In this document: positions 1 to 7,367 of the stretch, in pieces
Layout: every line of letters starts with the position of its first letter
Numbering within the stretch: position 1 is the first letter of the stretch
Source: an uncultured Collinsella sp.
GTDB lineage: Bacteria > Actinomycetota > Coriobacteriia > Coriobacteriales > Coriobacteriaceae
Assembly: GCA_902489515.1 (NCBI GenBank)
Contig: CABUAL010000089.1
Span: 1 to 7,488, forward strand
DNA: 7,488 bases
Direction of reading: 5' to 3'
Notes under the pieces: model-generated
The model's database searches: none
What the model saw: the letters and a program-made list of their open reading frames with translations, nothing else
Told to the model about the DNA's origin: nothing
Made by a program: the position numbers and the translations under genes

Positions 1-10
1 TTGGTATTTA

Positions 11-94
11 CACATTTTCCGATGGAAAAACGTGGTTGTCTCGCACATTTTCCGATGGAAAAACGTGGTTGTCTCGCACATTTTCCGATGGAAA
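11..94. repeat. 33-bp tandem repeats carrying operator-like dyads
   Basis: Two identical 33-bp units lie head to tail at 11-43 and 44-76. A third, truncated unit (77-94) matches the first 18 bases and then diverges. Each unit holds the dyad TTTTCC-GAT-GGAAAA (15-29, 48-62; shortened to TTTCC-GAT-GGAAA at 82-94). The dyads therefore recur every 33 bp, about three helical turns, on one face of the DNA. The third dyad lies where the -35 element of the downstream promoter would be. This layout fits a regulator-binding array controlling the ATPase gene (inference). There are no variable spacers, so it is not a CRISPR array. The array sits at the left window edge, so more copies may lie outside. 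Confidence 0.8.
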
Positions 95-108
95 CGCCCA
101 AATGGCCT

Positions 109-114
109 TATACT
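109..114 (+). promoter_or_regulatory. Candidate -10 box of the ATPase gene
   Basis: TATACT at 109-114 is a good -10 match, 23 bp before the ATG at 138. At a 17-bp spacing the -35 position (86-91) reads CGATGG, which is not a consensus -35 and falls inside the third dyad. The promoter may therefore depend on, or be blocked by, whatever binds the dyads. The regulatory role is inference. Confidence 0.5.
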
Positions 115-137
115 AGCCGAGAGGGTTGGGAGGCAAT

Positions 138-1439
138 ATGCAGCGACAGCTTATGAGTGAACTTATCGCTTGGAAATCAAGGGCGAATCGCAAACCTCTC
201 TTGCTTAAGGGAGCCCGCCAGACAGGAAAGACTTGGCTTCTTAACGAATTCGCAAGCCAGCAGTATCGAAACGTCATTCGTTTTGACTTTATGCTCGAGC
301 CGAGCACACGCTCGCTGTTCGATGGGGACCTCGACCCCAAGCGCATCATCTCCCAGATAGAACTCCTACGTGGCCAAACCGTAACGCCGGCAGACACGCT
401 CATCATCTTCGACGAGATCCAAGAGGCGCCACGCGGGATCACCTCGCTCAAGTACTTCAACGAACTTGCACCCGAATACCACATCGTGGCAGCCGGTTCC
501 TATATGGGCCTCGCGCTCCGACGCGAAAATGAGTCATTTCCCGTCGGTAAAATCGACCAGCTCACCATGCGTCCCATGGGGTTTGCCGAATTCGTTCGTG
601 CCGTCGACGGCAACCCGCTCGCCGATGCCATCCTTGCCGCAGACATGAACCTTCTAGCAAACGTTACCGAAAAGCTCGAGTACTTGCTCAAGGAATACCT
701 TGTTGTCGGCGGTATGCCCGAAGTTGTCTCCGCTTTCGCCGAGACACGCGACTTCATCGAAGCCCGAAGGCTTCAGCAGCAAATCATCAAGGCTTACGAA
801 TCCGATTTTGGCAAACATGCACCCGCCCGCATCATCGAGCGCATGAGGTTGGTTTGGAAATCCCTTCCCGGCCAGCTTGCAAAGGAGAACAAGAAGTTTG
901 TCTATGGCGCCCTTCGTCCCGGAGCGCGCGCACGCGATTTCGAGGAAAGCCTCCAGTGGCTCACGGACTACGGAATCGTTCATAAGGTGCCACGTGTTTC
1001 CGCTCTAAAGGCGCCGCTCTCGAGCTACGAAGACCTCTCGGGCTTCAAACTGTTCTGCATCGACACCGGCATCCTCGGAGCGCTCTCCGGTCTCTCTCCG
1101 GCCATCGTTCTTAACGGATCCGCTGTTTTTACCGAGTTCAAAGGTTCGCTGACCGAACAATACGTCGCGCAGGAGCTTTTGTTCCAGGACAAAACTCCCG
1201 CGTATTGGTCCTCTACCTCCGGCAATGCCGAAACCGACTTTGCCATCGACCATACGGGAACCGTGCTTCCGCTTGAGGTCAAGGCGGCAGAGAACCTTAA
1301 AGCGAAGAGTCTGAAAATAGCCTGCGAAAAATTCAAGCTCGAGCGTTGCGTGAGGAGCTCCCTGGCGGCATATAGAGACGAGGGCATGCTCGTCAATATT
1401 CCGCTTTGGGAGATTGGGCAAATCGACAAGCTGGCATAG
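138..1439 (+). CDS. AAA ATPase with DUF4143 / PD-(D/E)XK-like C-terminal domain
   Basis: A 433-residue protein of the COG1373-type ATPase family. The N-terminal AAA domain has Walker A GARQTGKT (residues 25-32) and Walker B LIIFDE (88-93). The C-terminal third has the DUF4143-type arrangement with a PD-(D/E)XK nuclease-like core: D367, then E380-V381-K382 in LPLEVKA. Family members are abundant and often multicopy in gut anaerobes. Their role is poorly defined, and DNA-processing, defence and toxin-antitoxin links have been suggested. The ATG at 138 was chosen because GGGAGG (128-133) lies just upstream; an in-frame TTG at 126 overlaps that site and is less likely. The spacing is short, so Met6 (ATG at 153) is an alternative. 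The gene points against all the core genes, is flanked by repeats on both sides, and is visibly more A/T-rich with different codon preference, which suggests acquisition by transfer. Cellular substrate unknown. Confidence 0.9.
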   Translation: MQRQLMSELIAWKSRANRKPLLLKGARQTGKTWLLNEFASQQYRNVIRFDFMLEPSTRSLFDGDLDPKRIISQIELLRGQTVTPADTLIIFDEIQEAPRGITSLKYFNELAPEYHIVAAGSYMGLALRRENESFPVGKIDQLTMRPMGFAEFVRAVDGNPLADAILAADMNLLANVTEKLEYLLKEYLVVGGMPEVVSAFAETRDFIEARRLQQQIIKAYESDFGKHAPARIIERMRLVWKSLPGQLAKENKKFVYGALRPGARARDFEESLQWLTDYGIVHKVPRVSALKAPLSSYEDLSGFKLFCIDTGILGALSGLSPAIVLNGSAVFTEFKGSLTEQYVAQELLFQDKTPAYWSSTSGNAETDFAIDHTGTVLPLEVKAAENLKAKSLKIACEKFKLERCVRSSLAAYRDEGMLVNIPLWEIGQIDKLA

Positions 1440-1445
1440 GCGCCG

Positions 1446-1473
1446 TGGGGACGCCCCGCGAGGACTGTCCCCA
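1446..1473. repeat. Stem-loop after the ATPase gene
   Basis: TGGGGAC (1446-1452) pairs perfectly with GTCCCCA (1467-1473) around a 14-nt loop. It begins 7 bp after the ATPase stop codon. No T-run follows, so a classical intrinsic terminator is not supported. The GGACTGT-GGTGCC block here recurs in degenerate form at 1504-1518, which links this hairpin to the neighbouring palindrome as one composite element. Confidence 0.6.
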
Positions 1474-1488
1474 GGTGCCGGCTGTTGA

Positions 1489-1553
1489 GTTGCGGTGGAA
1501 TAGGGACTGTTTGGTGCCCGAAAGGGCGATTGTAGTCCGTATTTCACCGCAAC
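1489..1553. repeat. Long inverted repeat between convergent genes (REP-like or bidirectional terminator)
   Basis: The 20-nt arms 1489-1508 and 1534-1553 pair at 18 of 20 positions; one of the two mismatches would be a G-U pair in plus-strand RNA. Inside sits a second hairpin, GCCC-GAAA-GGGC (1516-1527), with a GNRA-type loop. The right arm ends 4 bp from the ppx stop codon, so the element fills the gap between two convergent genes and could block read-through from both. There is no T-run on either strand. The GGGACTGT-type palindromic core resembles repetitive extragenic palindromes mobilised by IS200-like/RAYT enzymes (inference); no such enzyme is in the window. Confidence 0.7.
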
Positions 1554-1557
1554 TTAT

Positions 1558-2559
1558 TTAGAGGGTGCTGAGAGTGGGGGTCCAGGCGATGGTGGGAGTC
1601 GCGCCGTCGAGAACCTCGTTGATGGTGGCGGCCATGCCGGCGAGTAGGCTGTTCTCGCTTACGGTGAGCGTCTTGTAGCCGCCGGCACGCATGAGTTCGC
1701 GGATCACCACGGCGCCAGCCAAGATCACGCCCGCGCGTTTGGGCTGTACACCCGGTAGCGCGGCGATGCCTTCCGCGTCCAACACAGACATGCGCTCGAT
1801 AGCGGCCGAGACCTGCTCCAGCGACAGCTCGCGTAGGTGAACAAAGCTCGAATCGTACGGTTCCAGCTCGTGGACCAGAGCCACCAGCGTAGTCACCGTG
1901 CCACCCACCGCGACCAGACGCTCGGCGCGCTCAAAGTCGACAGGCAGGCCCTCAAAATAGGCGGAGAACTGCTCGCTCGCCCACGCGGCGGCAACCGCAA
2001 GCTCATTCGTCGACGGCGGCAGCGCAGAGAAAAACCGCTCCGTCACGCGACGGCAACCGATGTCCAGTGAGCGCGTTCCCTCCAGCGCAAAGACCCCGCG
2101 CTCAGGCGCATAGACGCCCGTCGCGAGCTCCGTGGAGCCGCCACCCGAATCGGCGACGATGATGCGCTCGCCTGCAAAGTCGTGCGCTACGCCAAAAAAC
2201 GTCAGGCGCGCCTCAACCTCGCCCGGAATCACCTGCGGTTCGAGCCCCAGATCGCGCAGGCCGTCCAGCAGCAGGGCAGCATTGGACGCATCGCGTGCGG
2301 CGCTCGTGCACGTGGTGCAGATGCACGCGGCCCCAAAGGCACGGGCTTCGTCCACAAACATGCGGCACGCAGCGAGCACGCGCTCAACGGCCGCCTCGCA
2401 AAAGCGCCCCGTCGCGTCCACGCCCTCGCCCAAGTCGGTGATCTCGGTATGCTTGGACGATTCCACGATCGCCCCGGCCTCGACCTGCGCCAGCACCAGT
2501 CGCGACGACACCGTTCCCAGGTCGATCGCGGCTACCTTATAGCGTTTGCAATCTGCCAT
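1558..2559 (-). CDS. ppx: Ppx/GppA family phosphatase (exopolyphosphatase)
   Basis: A 333-residue cytoplasmic protein of the ASKHA-fold Ppx/GppA family, which releases phosphate from polyphosphate ends and/or hydrolyses pppGpp. Visible motifs are phosphate-1 AIDLGTVSSR (residues 11-20), GEVEAR (113-118) with E116 as the likely catalytic glutamate, phosphate-2 ADSGGGSTEL (136-145), the adenosine-type loop AVGGTVTTL (217-225) and PKRAGVILAG (273-282). The length equals the short actinobacterial form without the C-terminal HD-like domain of the E. coli enzyme. The phosphate-1 loop reads DLGTVS rather than the commoner DxGSNS/DxGTNS. The ATG at 2559 is preceded by a strong GGAGGGGAG ribosome site. 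Only 20 bp separate it from the upstream FtsB-like gene, so the two are probably cotranscribed. Whether polyphosphate or pppGpp is preferred cannot be told from sequence. Confidence 0.92.
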   Translation of the reverse strand: MADCKRYKVAAIDLGTVSSRLVLAQVEAGAIVESSKHTEITDLGEGVDATGRFCEAAVERVLAACRMFVDEARAFGAACICTTCTSAARDASNAALLLDGLRDLGLEPQVIPGEVEARLTFFGVAHDFAGERIIVADSGGGSTELATGVYAPERGVFALEGTRSLDIGCRRVTERFFSALPPSTNELAVAAAWASEQFSAYFEGLPVDFERAERLVAVGGTVTTLVALVHELEPYDSSFVHLRELSLEQVSAAIERMSVLDAEGIAALPGVQPKRAGVILAGAVVIRELMRAGGYKTLTVSENSLLAGMAATINEVLDGATPTIAWTPTLSTL

Positions 2560-2579
2560 TGCGGGCTCCCCTCCGGGCG

Positions 2580-3341
2580 CTATTTGCCGTTGGACACGAC
2601 CGTCTGGCCCTCGACGCCGTTAAACCCAAACAGCATGTCGAGCGCTTGGATGTACCACGGCGCGTCCTTACCGACTTCTTCGATTTCCTTGGCAACTTCG
2701 CTGGCCTTCTTGGCGTTCGACGACTTCTGGCTCGACGAGGCATCCGAATCGCCGTCCAGGCCCTGCACTTCAATCCTCTTCTCGCCGGGCATCACCAAGC
2801 CCAGGTCCTCGGATGCCGCATCCTTGATACCCTCCTCCGAGAGCAGCTTGTCGACGCTTTTTTGCAGCCCATCATTGTATTGCTGGCGAATCTCGACCTG
2901 CTTGGTCAAGATATCGCTCGAACGCTTTGCCACGTACAGGTCGCGCACGGGGAAATACAGGCTCACGAGCACCAGGGCAACGACAATGCCGATGAATAGC
3001 CCTCGCTGAGGACCGTGGGTAAAGTCGTAGATCGCCTTGACCACCGCGTTGTCGTTGGCGTAGTGCATAAAGTCCGAGCCCGAAAAACGGTTCGAAGGCC
3101 TGCTCGACCTATCGTGCGTTTGAGCCGACGAGCGCTGAGCATGCGACGAACGTGCCGGGCGCACTGGTCCATCTGTCGAAGTATTCACTTGAGCATTGGG
3201 GCGCGAGGTACTTGTCGGGCGCTGCATGGAGCGGTCGGCGCCGGCGTAGGCGGACCCACCGAGCTGCACCGTGCGCGCACGGCGAGGCGACGGCTCACGC
3301 GAACCGGCGGAATAGTACCTGTTGTCGTAAATCTGATCCAT
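2580..3341 (-). CDS. FtsB/DivIC-like septum formation initiator protein
   Basis: A 253-residue bitopic membrane protein. The first 105 or so residues are Ser/Arg/Pro-rich, basic and probably disordered in the cytoplasm. One membrane segment follows (GLFIGIVVALVLVSLYF, residues 114-130), then an extracytoplasmic coiled coil (about 133-170). Next comes the family-typical element EEGIKDAASEDLGLVMPGE (169-187) and a low-complexity Ser/Lys/Glu tail. FtsB/DivIC proteins bridge FtsL and FtsQ/DivIB in the divisome. The reading frame stays open upstream to 3467, but the ATG at 3341 was chosen: it has AAGG five bases upstream, lies after the eno terminator, and gives the family-like start. Its place between eno and ppx matches the conserved actinobacterial order. 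The N-terminal extension is long compared with the roughly 100-residue E. coli FtsB. Assignment to family is strong; the exact name (FtsB or DivIC) is not settled. Confidence 0.87.
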   Translation of the reverse strand: MDQIYDNRYYSAGSREPSPRRARTVQLGGSAYAGADRSMQRPTSTSRPNAQVNTSTDGPVRPARSSHAQRSSAQTHDRSSRPSNRFSGSDFMHYANDNAVVKAIYDFTHGPQRGLFIGIVVALVLVSLYFPVRDLYVAKRSSDILTKQVEIRQQYNDGLQKSVDKLLSEEGIKDAASEDLGLVMPGEKRIEVQGLDGDSDASSSQKSSNAKKASEVAKEIEEVGKDAPWYIQALDMLFGFNGVEGQTVVSNGK

Positions 3342-3384
3342 GTGCGCCTTGTGCGGTTGAGGTTTGTTTGCGCTAAGTATTCTA

Positions 3385-3393
3385 GTTATAGCA
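3385..3393 (-). promoter_or_regulatory. Extended -10 promoter for the FtsB-like/ppx unit
   Basis: On the minus strand TGC-TATAAC (3393 to 3385) forms an extended -10 element 43 bp before the ATG at 3341, in an A/T-rich patch after the eno terminator. An overlapping alternative -10 is TAGAAT, a few bases downstream. No good -35 is seen. This implies the FtsB-like/ppx pair is transcribed separately from eno. Confidence 0.5.
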
Positions 3394-3432
3394 CGAGCGC
3401 CCGCACCGCCTTCGCCAGCCTTTGCTCGACAT

Positions 3433-3464
3433 AAAAAAGGCGCTGAGTCATATGGCCCAGCGCC
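3433..3464 (-). terminator. Intrinsic terminator of eno
   Basis: On the minus strand GGCGCTG (3464-3458) pairs perfectly with CAGCGCC (3445-3439) around a 12-nt loop. Six T residues follow (3438-3433). It starts about 70 bp after the eno stop codon and precedes the promoter of the next gene. Confidence 0.9.
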
Positions 3465-3536
3465 CAATGGTGCTCAACAGCGCCCGGCTGGAGCAAGGCA
3501 AATCCGAGTCTTCCCCGCCCCGCGACCTCCGCGTGC

Positions 3537-4875
<1,339 letters not shown>

Positions 4876-4877
<2 letters not shown>

Positions 4878-4995
4878 GTTGTCTCCCTCTCACTTGGAAA
4901 CGTAGTGGATGCAAGCGACCGGCTGACCGTGCACCATCGGTGCGTCTCCGTAAGTTAGCCATGTCGCACTTTTTGCATTATGCCCTAAGTTAGCC
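4876..4995 (-). promoter_or_regulatory. eno promoter and leader with repeated motif and dyad
   Basis: A -10 candidate CATAAT lies at 4982-4977 on the minus strand, giving a leader of roughly 95 nt; no convincing -35 is seen. The 10-bp block GGCTAACTTA (minus strand) occurs twice, at 4995-4986 and 4960-4951, 35 bp apart, on either side of the -10 box. Downstream in the leader is the dyad GCACC-GAT-GGTGC (4943-4931). Repeats that bracket a promoter suggest a regulator-binding site (inference). The ribosome site GAGGGAG is five bases before the ATG. Confidence 0.5.
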
Positions 4996-5010
4996 GAGGG
5001 ATACACTTGA

Positions 5011-5062
5011 TTTTCGAAAAATTTAGCGGGAACGATGAGGCGTGTCAGCCCGTCGTTCCCGC
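5011..5062 (-). terminator. Intrinsic terminator after mazG
   Basis: On the minus strand GCGGGAACGA (5062-5053) pairs perfectly over 10 bp with TCGTTCCCGC (5035-5026) around a 17-nt loop. A T-rich tract (TAAATTTTTCG) follows. The stem begins 4 bp after the mazG stop codon and separates the mazG cluster from eno. Confidence 0.88.
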
Positions 5063-5066
5063 AGTC

Positions 5067-5927
5067 TTACTCCTCCGCCTTTGCGGCATCCCACAGGTCG
5101 TTGAGGCCGTGGGTCGAAAGCTCGGCAAGATCCACGTGGGCATCGGCCGCCATCTGCTCCATCGCAGCCCAGCGACGGCGAAACTTGGCCGTGCTCGCGC
5201 GCAGGGCGCTCTCGGCGTCGATACCCTCCTTGCGCGCGACGTTGACCAGGGCAAAGAGCAGATCGCCAAACTCCATTTCGCGCTCGGGCGAGCCAGGGGC
5301 CTCGGCCTCAAACTCGGCACGCTCCTCGGCGACCTCGTCCCACACATCCTGGACCGTCTCCCACTCAAAGCCCACGGCAGCCGCCTTGCGCGAGACCTTT
5401 TGCGCTTGCATCAGCGCCGGCAGGTGCGTGGGCACGCCGTCGAGCAGCCCCTCGGGCGCGGCCTCGCCTGCCGCCACGGCCTTGTCCTTGGCGGCCTTCT
5501 CGGCAAGCTTGACCTCGTCCCAAATCTTGAGCACCTCGTCAGAGCTGTCGGCATCCGCATCGCCAAACACGTGCGGATGACGGCGAATGAGCTTGGCGTC
5601 GATATCGTGCGCCACGTCGGCCAGCGTAAACTCGCCGGCGTCCGCCGCGATCTGCGCATGCAACACTACCTGCATGAGCACGTCGCCCAGCTCCTCGCGC
5701 AGGTGCGCCGCGTCGTCGGCCTCGATGCAGTCGAGCGCCTCGTAGGCCTCCTCGATCATGTTCTTGCCAATGCTGCGGTGCGTCTGCTCGCGGTCCCACG
5801 GGCAGCCGTCGGGCTGACGCAGACGCCAGATGGTCTGCACCAGATGCTGCAGCTCGGCCGATGCATCTACCAGCGTGGACAGGTCACGCGAACCCTCGGC
5901 ATTTTGCTGAGCCATGTGCTGCGCCAT
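5067..5927 (-). CDS. mazG: MazG nucleoside triphosphate pyrophosphohydrolase
   Basis: A 286-residue all-alpha NTP pyrophosphohydrolase that converts NTPs/dNTPs to NMPs and PPi, removing aberrant nucleotides; in E. coli MazG also lowers (p)ppGpp. It has the two tandem MazG domains of the full-length family. The first has CPWDREQTH (residues 42-50), metal-binding EE..E (59, 60, 63) and E79..D82, then RRHPHVFGD (115-123). The second has EE..E (201, 202, 205) and E219..D222 in EFGDLLFALVN. The linker (about 140-160) is Ala/Lys-rich and slightly longer than in E. coli, giving 286 against 263 residues. The ATG at 5927 starts 2 bp after the upstream YfcE-like stop codon, with GGAGGA inside the end of that gene, so translation is probably coupled. 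A second in-frame ATG (codon 5) is possible. Confidence 0.95.
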   Translation of the reverse strand: MAQHMAQQNAEGSRDLSTLVDASAELQHLVQTIWRLRQPDGCPWDREQTHRSIGKNMIEEAYEALDCIEADDAAHLREELGDVLMQVVLHAQIAADAGEFTLADVAHDIDAKLIRRHPHVFGDADADSSDEVLKIWDEVKLAEKAAKDKAVAAGEAAPEGLLDGVPTHLPALMQAQKVSRKAAAVGFEWETVQDVWDEVAEERAEFEAEAPGSPEREMEFGDLLFALVNVARKEGIDAESALRASTAKFRRRWAAMEQMAADAHVDLAELSTHGLNDLWDAAKAEE

Positions 5928-5929
5928 GG

Positions 5930-6478
5930 TTATTCCTCCTCCAGGACCACGTGGCGGAACGCGCCGCCCTCGTAGATGCCGTAGCTGTGCGTACCGTCCT
6001 TGGGGATGCTCACGCTGCCGGGGTTGAAGAGCCACAGACCAGGATGCTCCTCGCTCGCTTCGTTGACCTTGATGTGCGTGTGACCGTAGACGAGCGCGGA
6101 GCCCTCGGGCAGCGCGGGCGCGTGGTCGACGCTGTTGTGCATACCGGCGCCAAAAACGTGGCCGTGCGTCAGGAACAGCTCGCGGCCGTTCTCGTCGAAT
6201 AACGTGGCATAGTCGGCCATGATGGGAAAGTCGAGCACCATCTGGTCGACCTCGGCGTCGCAGTTGCCGCGCACCGCGATGATGCGGTCGGCCAGGGCGT
6301 TGAGCAGCGGAATCACGCGCTTGGGAGCGTAGTCGCGCGGCAGGTCGTTACGCGGGCCGTGGTAGAGCAGGTCGCCCAGCAGCACAATGCGATCGGGCTG
6401 CTCGGACTCGATGGCGGCGCAAAGGCGTTCGGTCCAATATGCCGAGCCGTGGATGTCGGAGGCGATGAGGTATTTCAT
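5930..6478 (-). CDS. yfcE: YfcE-type metallophosphodiesterase
   Basis: A 182-residue calcineurin-like phosphoesterase closely resembling E. coli YfcE (184 residues), a Mn-dependent phosphodiesterase active on model substrates; its natural substrate is unsettled. All dinuclear metal-site motifs are present: D8-I-H10 (SDIHGS), G35-D36 with HGPRN (40-44), RGNCD (70-74), THGH (104-107) and YGHTH (131-135). FNPGSVSIPK (151-160) is the family-typical C-terminal loop. The frame is open to 6535, but the ATG at 6478 has AAAGGA five bases upstream and aligns with the E. coli start. Its stop overlaps the ribosome site of mazG, so the two form a tight operon; the LarC-like gene lies 53 bp upstream. The pairing with MazG suggests a nucleotide-related housekeeping role (inference). 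Confidence 0.93.
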   Translation of the reverse strand: MKYLIASDIHGSAYWTERLCAAIESEQPDRIVLLGDLLYHGPRNDLPRDYAPKRVIPLLNALADRIIAVRGNCDAEVDQMVLDFPIMADYATLFDENGRELFLTHGHVFGAGMHNSVDHAPALPEGSALVYGHTHIKVNEASEEHPGLWLFNPGSVSIPKDGTHSYGIYEGGAFRHVVLEEE

Positions 6479-6531
6479 GGTGGTCCTTTCGGTGAGGTTG
6501 ATGGGGTGGGTGTGGCGCGTCGCCGACCGTG

Positions 6532-7017
6532 TCACTCAAATTGCAGAGCCGCGGCTTGCGCCGCCTGCATCACGCGCTGGAGCGGCACATTGTGCTCACG
6601 AGCAAGGCGAGCGCAGTCCTCGTACTCGGGCGCTGCACGCTCGCTGCCATCGGGCAGGGTTGCCACCTTTACGGCCACCTCGCCCCAAGGCGTTGTCACC
6701 TGCTCGAATCGGCGCGGCAGGCAAACGCGTTCCATCACCTGGCGACGAACGGCGTTGGTCGTGGTCTCCAAAAAGATAATCGTCTGTAGGCGCTCGATAT
6801 CCTCGTGCGAGCAGATCACCTGCAACTGCCATCCGGGGCGACCCTTTTTGCAGTAGAGGGGTAGCCAGTGCACCTCGCGGGCGCCGGCCTCGCGCAGGCG
6901 GTCGGCGGCATAGGCGAGTACCTCGGGCGACGCATCGTCGATGTCGCACTCCAGCTTGACGATGGTCTCGGGCGCATCGGTCTCGCGGGACAGCGGAGAT
7001 GTACTTCCACGTTGCAT
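6532..7017 (-). CDS. LarC C-terminal-domain (DUF111) protein, standalone
   Basis: A 161-residue protein matching only the C-terminal half of LarC, the enzyme that inserts nickel (CTP-dependent) into the pyridinium pincer cofactor of lactate racemase. Recognisable elements are ECDIDDASPEVLAYAADRL (residues 23-41), CKKGRPGWQLQV (55-66), ETTTNAVRR (83-91), VATLPDGSERAAPEYEDCARL (117-137) and NVPLQRV (142-148). The N-terminal LarC1 half is not found upstream, where the minus strand is non-coding to beyond 7300. No other lar genes are in the window. The ATG at 7017 was chosen for AAGGAA nine bases upstream; a GTG at 7056 would add 13 residues but has a poor ribosome site. It is probably first in the unit with yfcE and mazG. 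A role outside lactate racemase maturation is possible. In Lactiplantibacillus larC is read through a programmed frameshift, but no LarC1 frame is present here to be joined. Confidence 0.82.
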   Translation of the reverse strand: MQRGSTSPLSRETDAPETIVKLECDIDDASPEVLAYAADRLREAGAREVHWLPLYCKKGRPGWQLQVICSHEDIERLQTIIFLETTTNAVRRQVMERVCLPRRFEQVTTPWGEVAVKVATLPDGSERAAPEYEDCARLAREHNVPLQRVMQAAQAAALQFE

Positions 7018-7164
7018 ACGGTCCGGTTCCTTTCCGCGCGGGCTCGTTTTGTTCACTCAAACGCTAGCACATCGCGGGCGGCGTGGGGGCGGCGTCATGG
7101 GATGGGCGGGACTTTTGCCCGTCGCGGACGTCGGCGTGCGCCGGGATCGTCCTCGCCCCTATCC

Positions 7165-7229
7165 AAACGTGTACGGCAGCCTCCAAACACGTCATTTTTT
7201 GCAGCTTTTGGAGGCTGACGTACACGTTT
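7165..7229. repeat. Large imperfect palindrome with alternative pairings
   Basis: Arms 7165-7187 and 7207-7229 are complementary at 22 of 23 positions around a 19-nt loop. The left half can form a competing stem, ACGTGT (7167-7172) with ACACGT (7187-7192), followed within two bases by six T residues (7195-7200), like a small plus-strand terminator. A third option pairs ACGTCA (7189-7194) with TGACGT (7216-7221). It lies in a divergent gap, so it does not end a flanking gene. It may be a dispersed palindromic (MITE/REP-like) element, an attenuator or a small RNA; the sequence does not decide. Confidence 0.75.
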
Positions 7230-7329
7230 TGAGGCAGGGTCGATGTCGTGCGGCAGCCCTTGCGCGCCGCCTGCCCTTTCCAGTCGGTTTCGACTTGTGG
7301 CGTTCCCGGCGCGCCAGGGGTCGCGCCAT

Positions 7330-7335
7330 TACAAT
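7330..7335 (+). promoter_or_regulatory. Weak -10 candidate for the PHP gene
   Basis: TACAAT at 7330-7335 is 32 bp before the ATG at 7368. No -35 is visible at the expected distance. If this is the start region, the upstream palindrome (7165-7229) is outside the transcript. Confidence 0.3.
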
Positions 7336-7367
7336 GGAGCGGATTCGCTTGACGCAAAGGAGCTGCC

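Larger units (their letters stand above)
7018..7367. other. Divergent intergenic region
   Basis: This 350-bp stretch separates the LarC-like gene (minus) from the PHP gene (plus). From 7060 to 7160 it is very GC-rich and I see no gene in it. From 7165 to 7229 it holds the palindrome listed separately. The minus strand has a weak TGC-TAGCGT element near 7064-7072 that might serve the LarC-like gene. Open frames crossing the region have no family features and are judged to be chance. Confidence 0.6.

Noticed and set aside
11..94. CRISPR array at the left edge
   Set aside because: The repeats are directly contiguous with no spacers; it is a tandem repeat.
1005..1547. 180-codon minus-strand open frame under the ATPase 3' end
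   Set aside because: Overlaps a strongly supported ATPase and continues into the palindromic gap; composition is shadow-like.
2182..3009. 275-codon plus-strand open frame across ppx and the FtsB-like gene
   Set aside because: Spans two well-supported genes on the opposite strand and has no family features.
3342..3467. Upstream extension of the FtsB-like frame to 3467
   Set aside because: It would begin inside the eno terminator, upstream of the likely promoter; the ATG at 3341 has a ribosome site.
5007..5975. 322-codon plus-strand open frame antisense to mazG
   Set aside because: Arg/Leu/Gly-rich shadow of a GC-rich gene that overlaps the mazG terminator and lacks recognisable domains.
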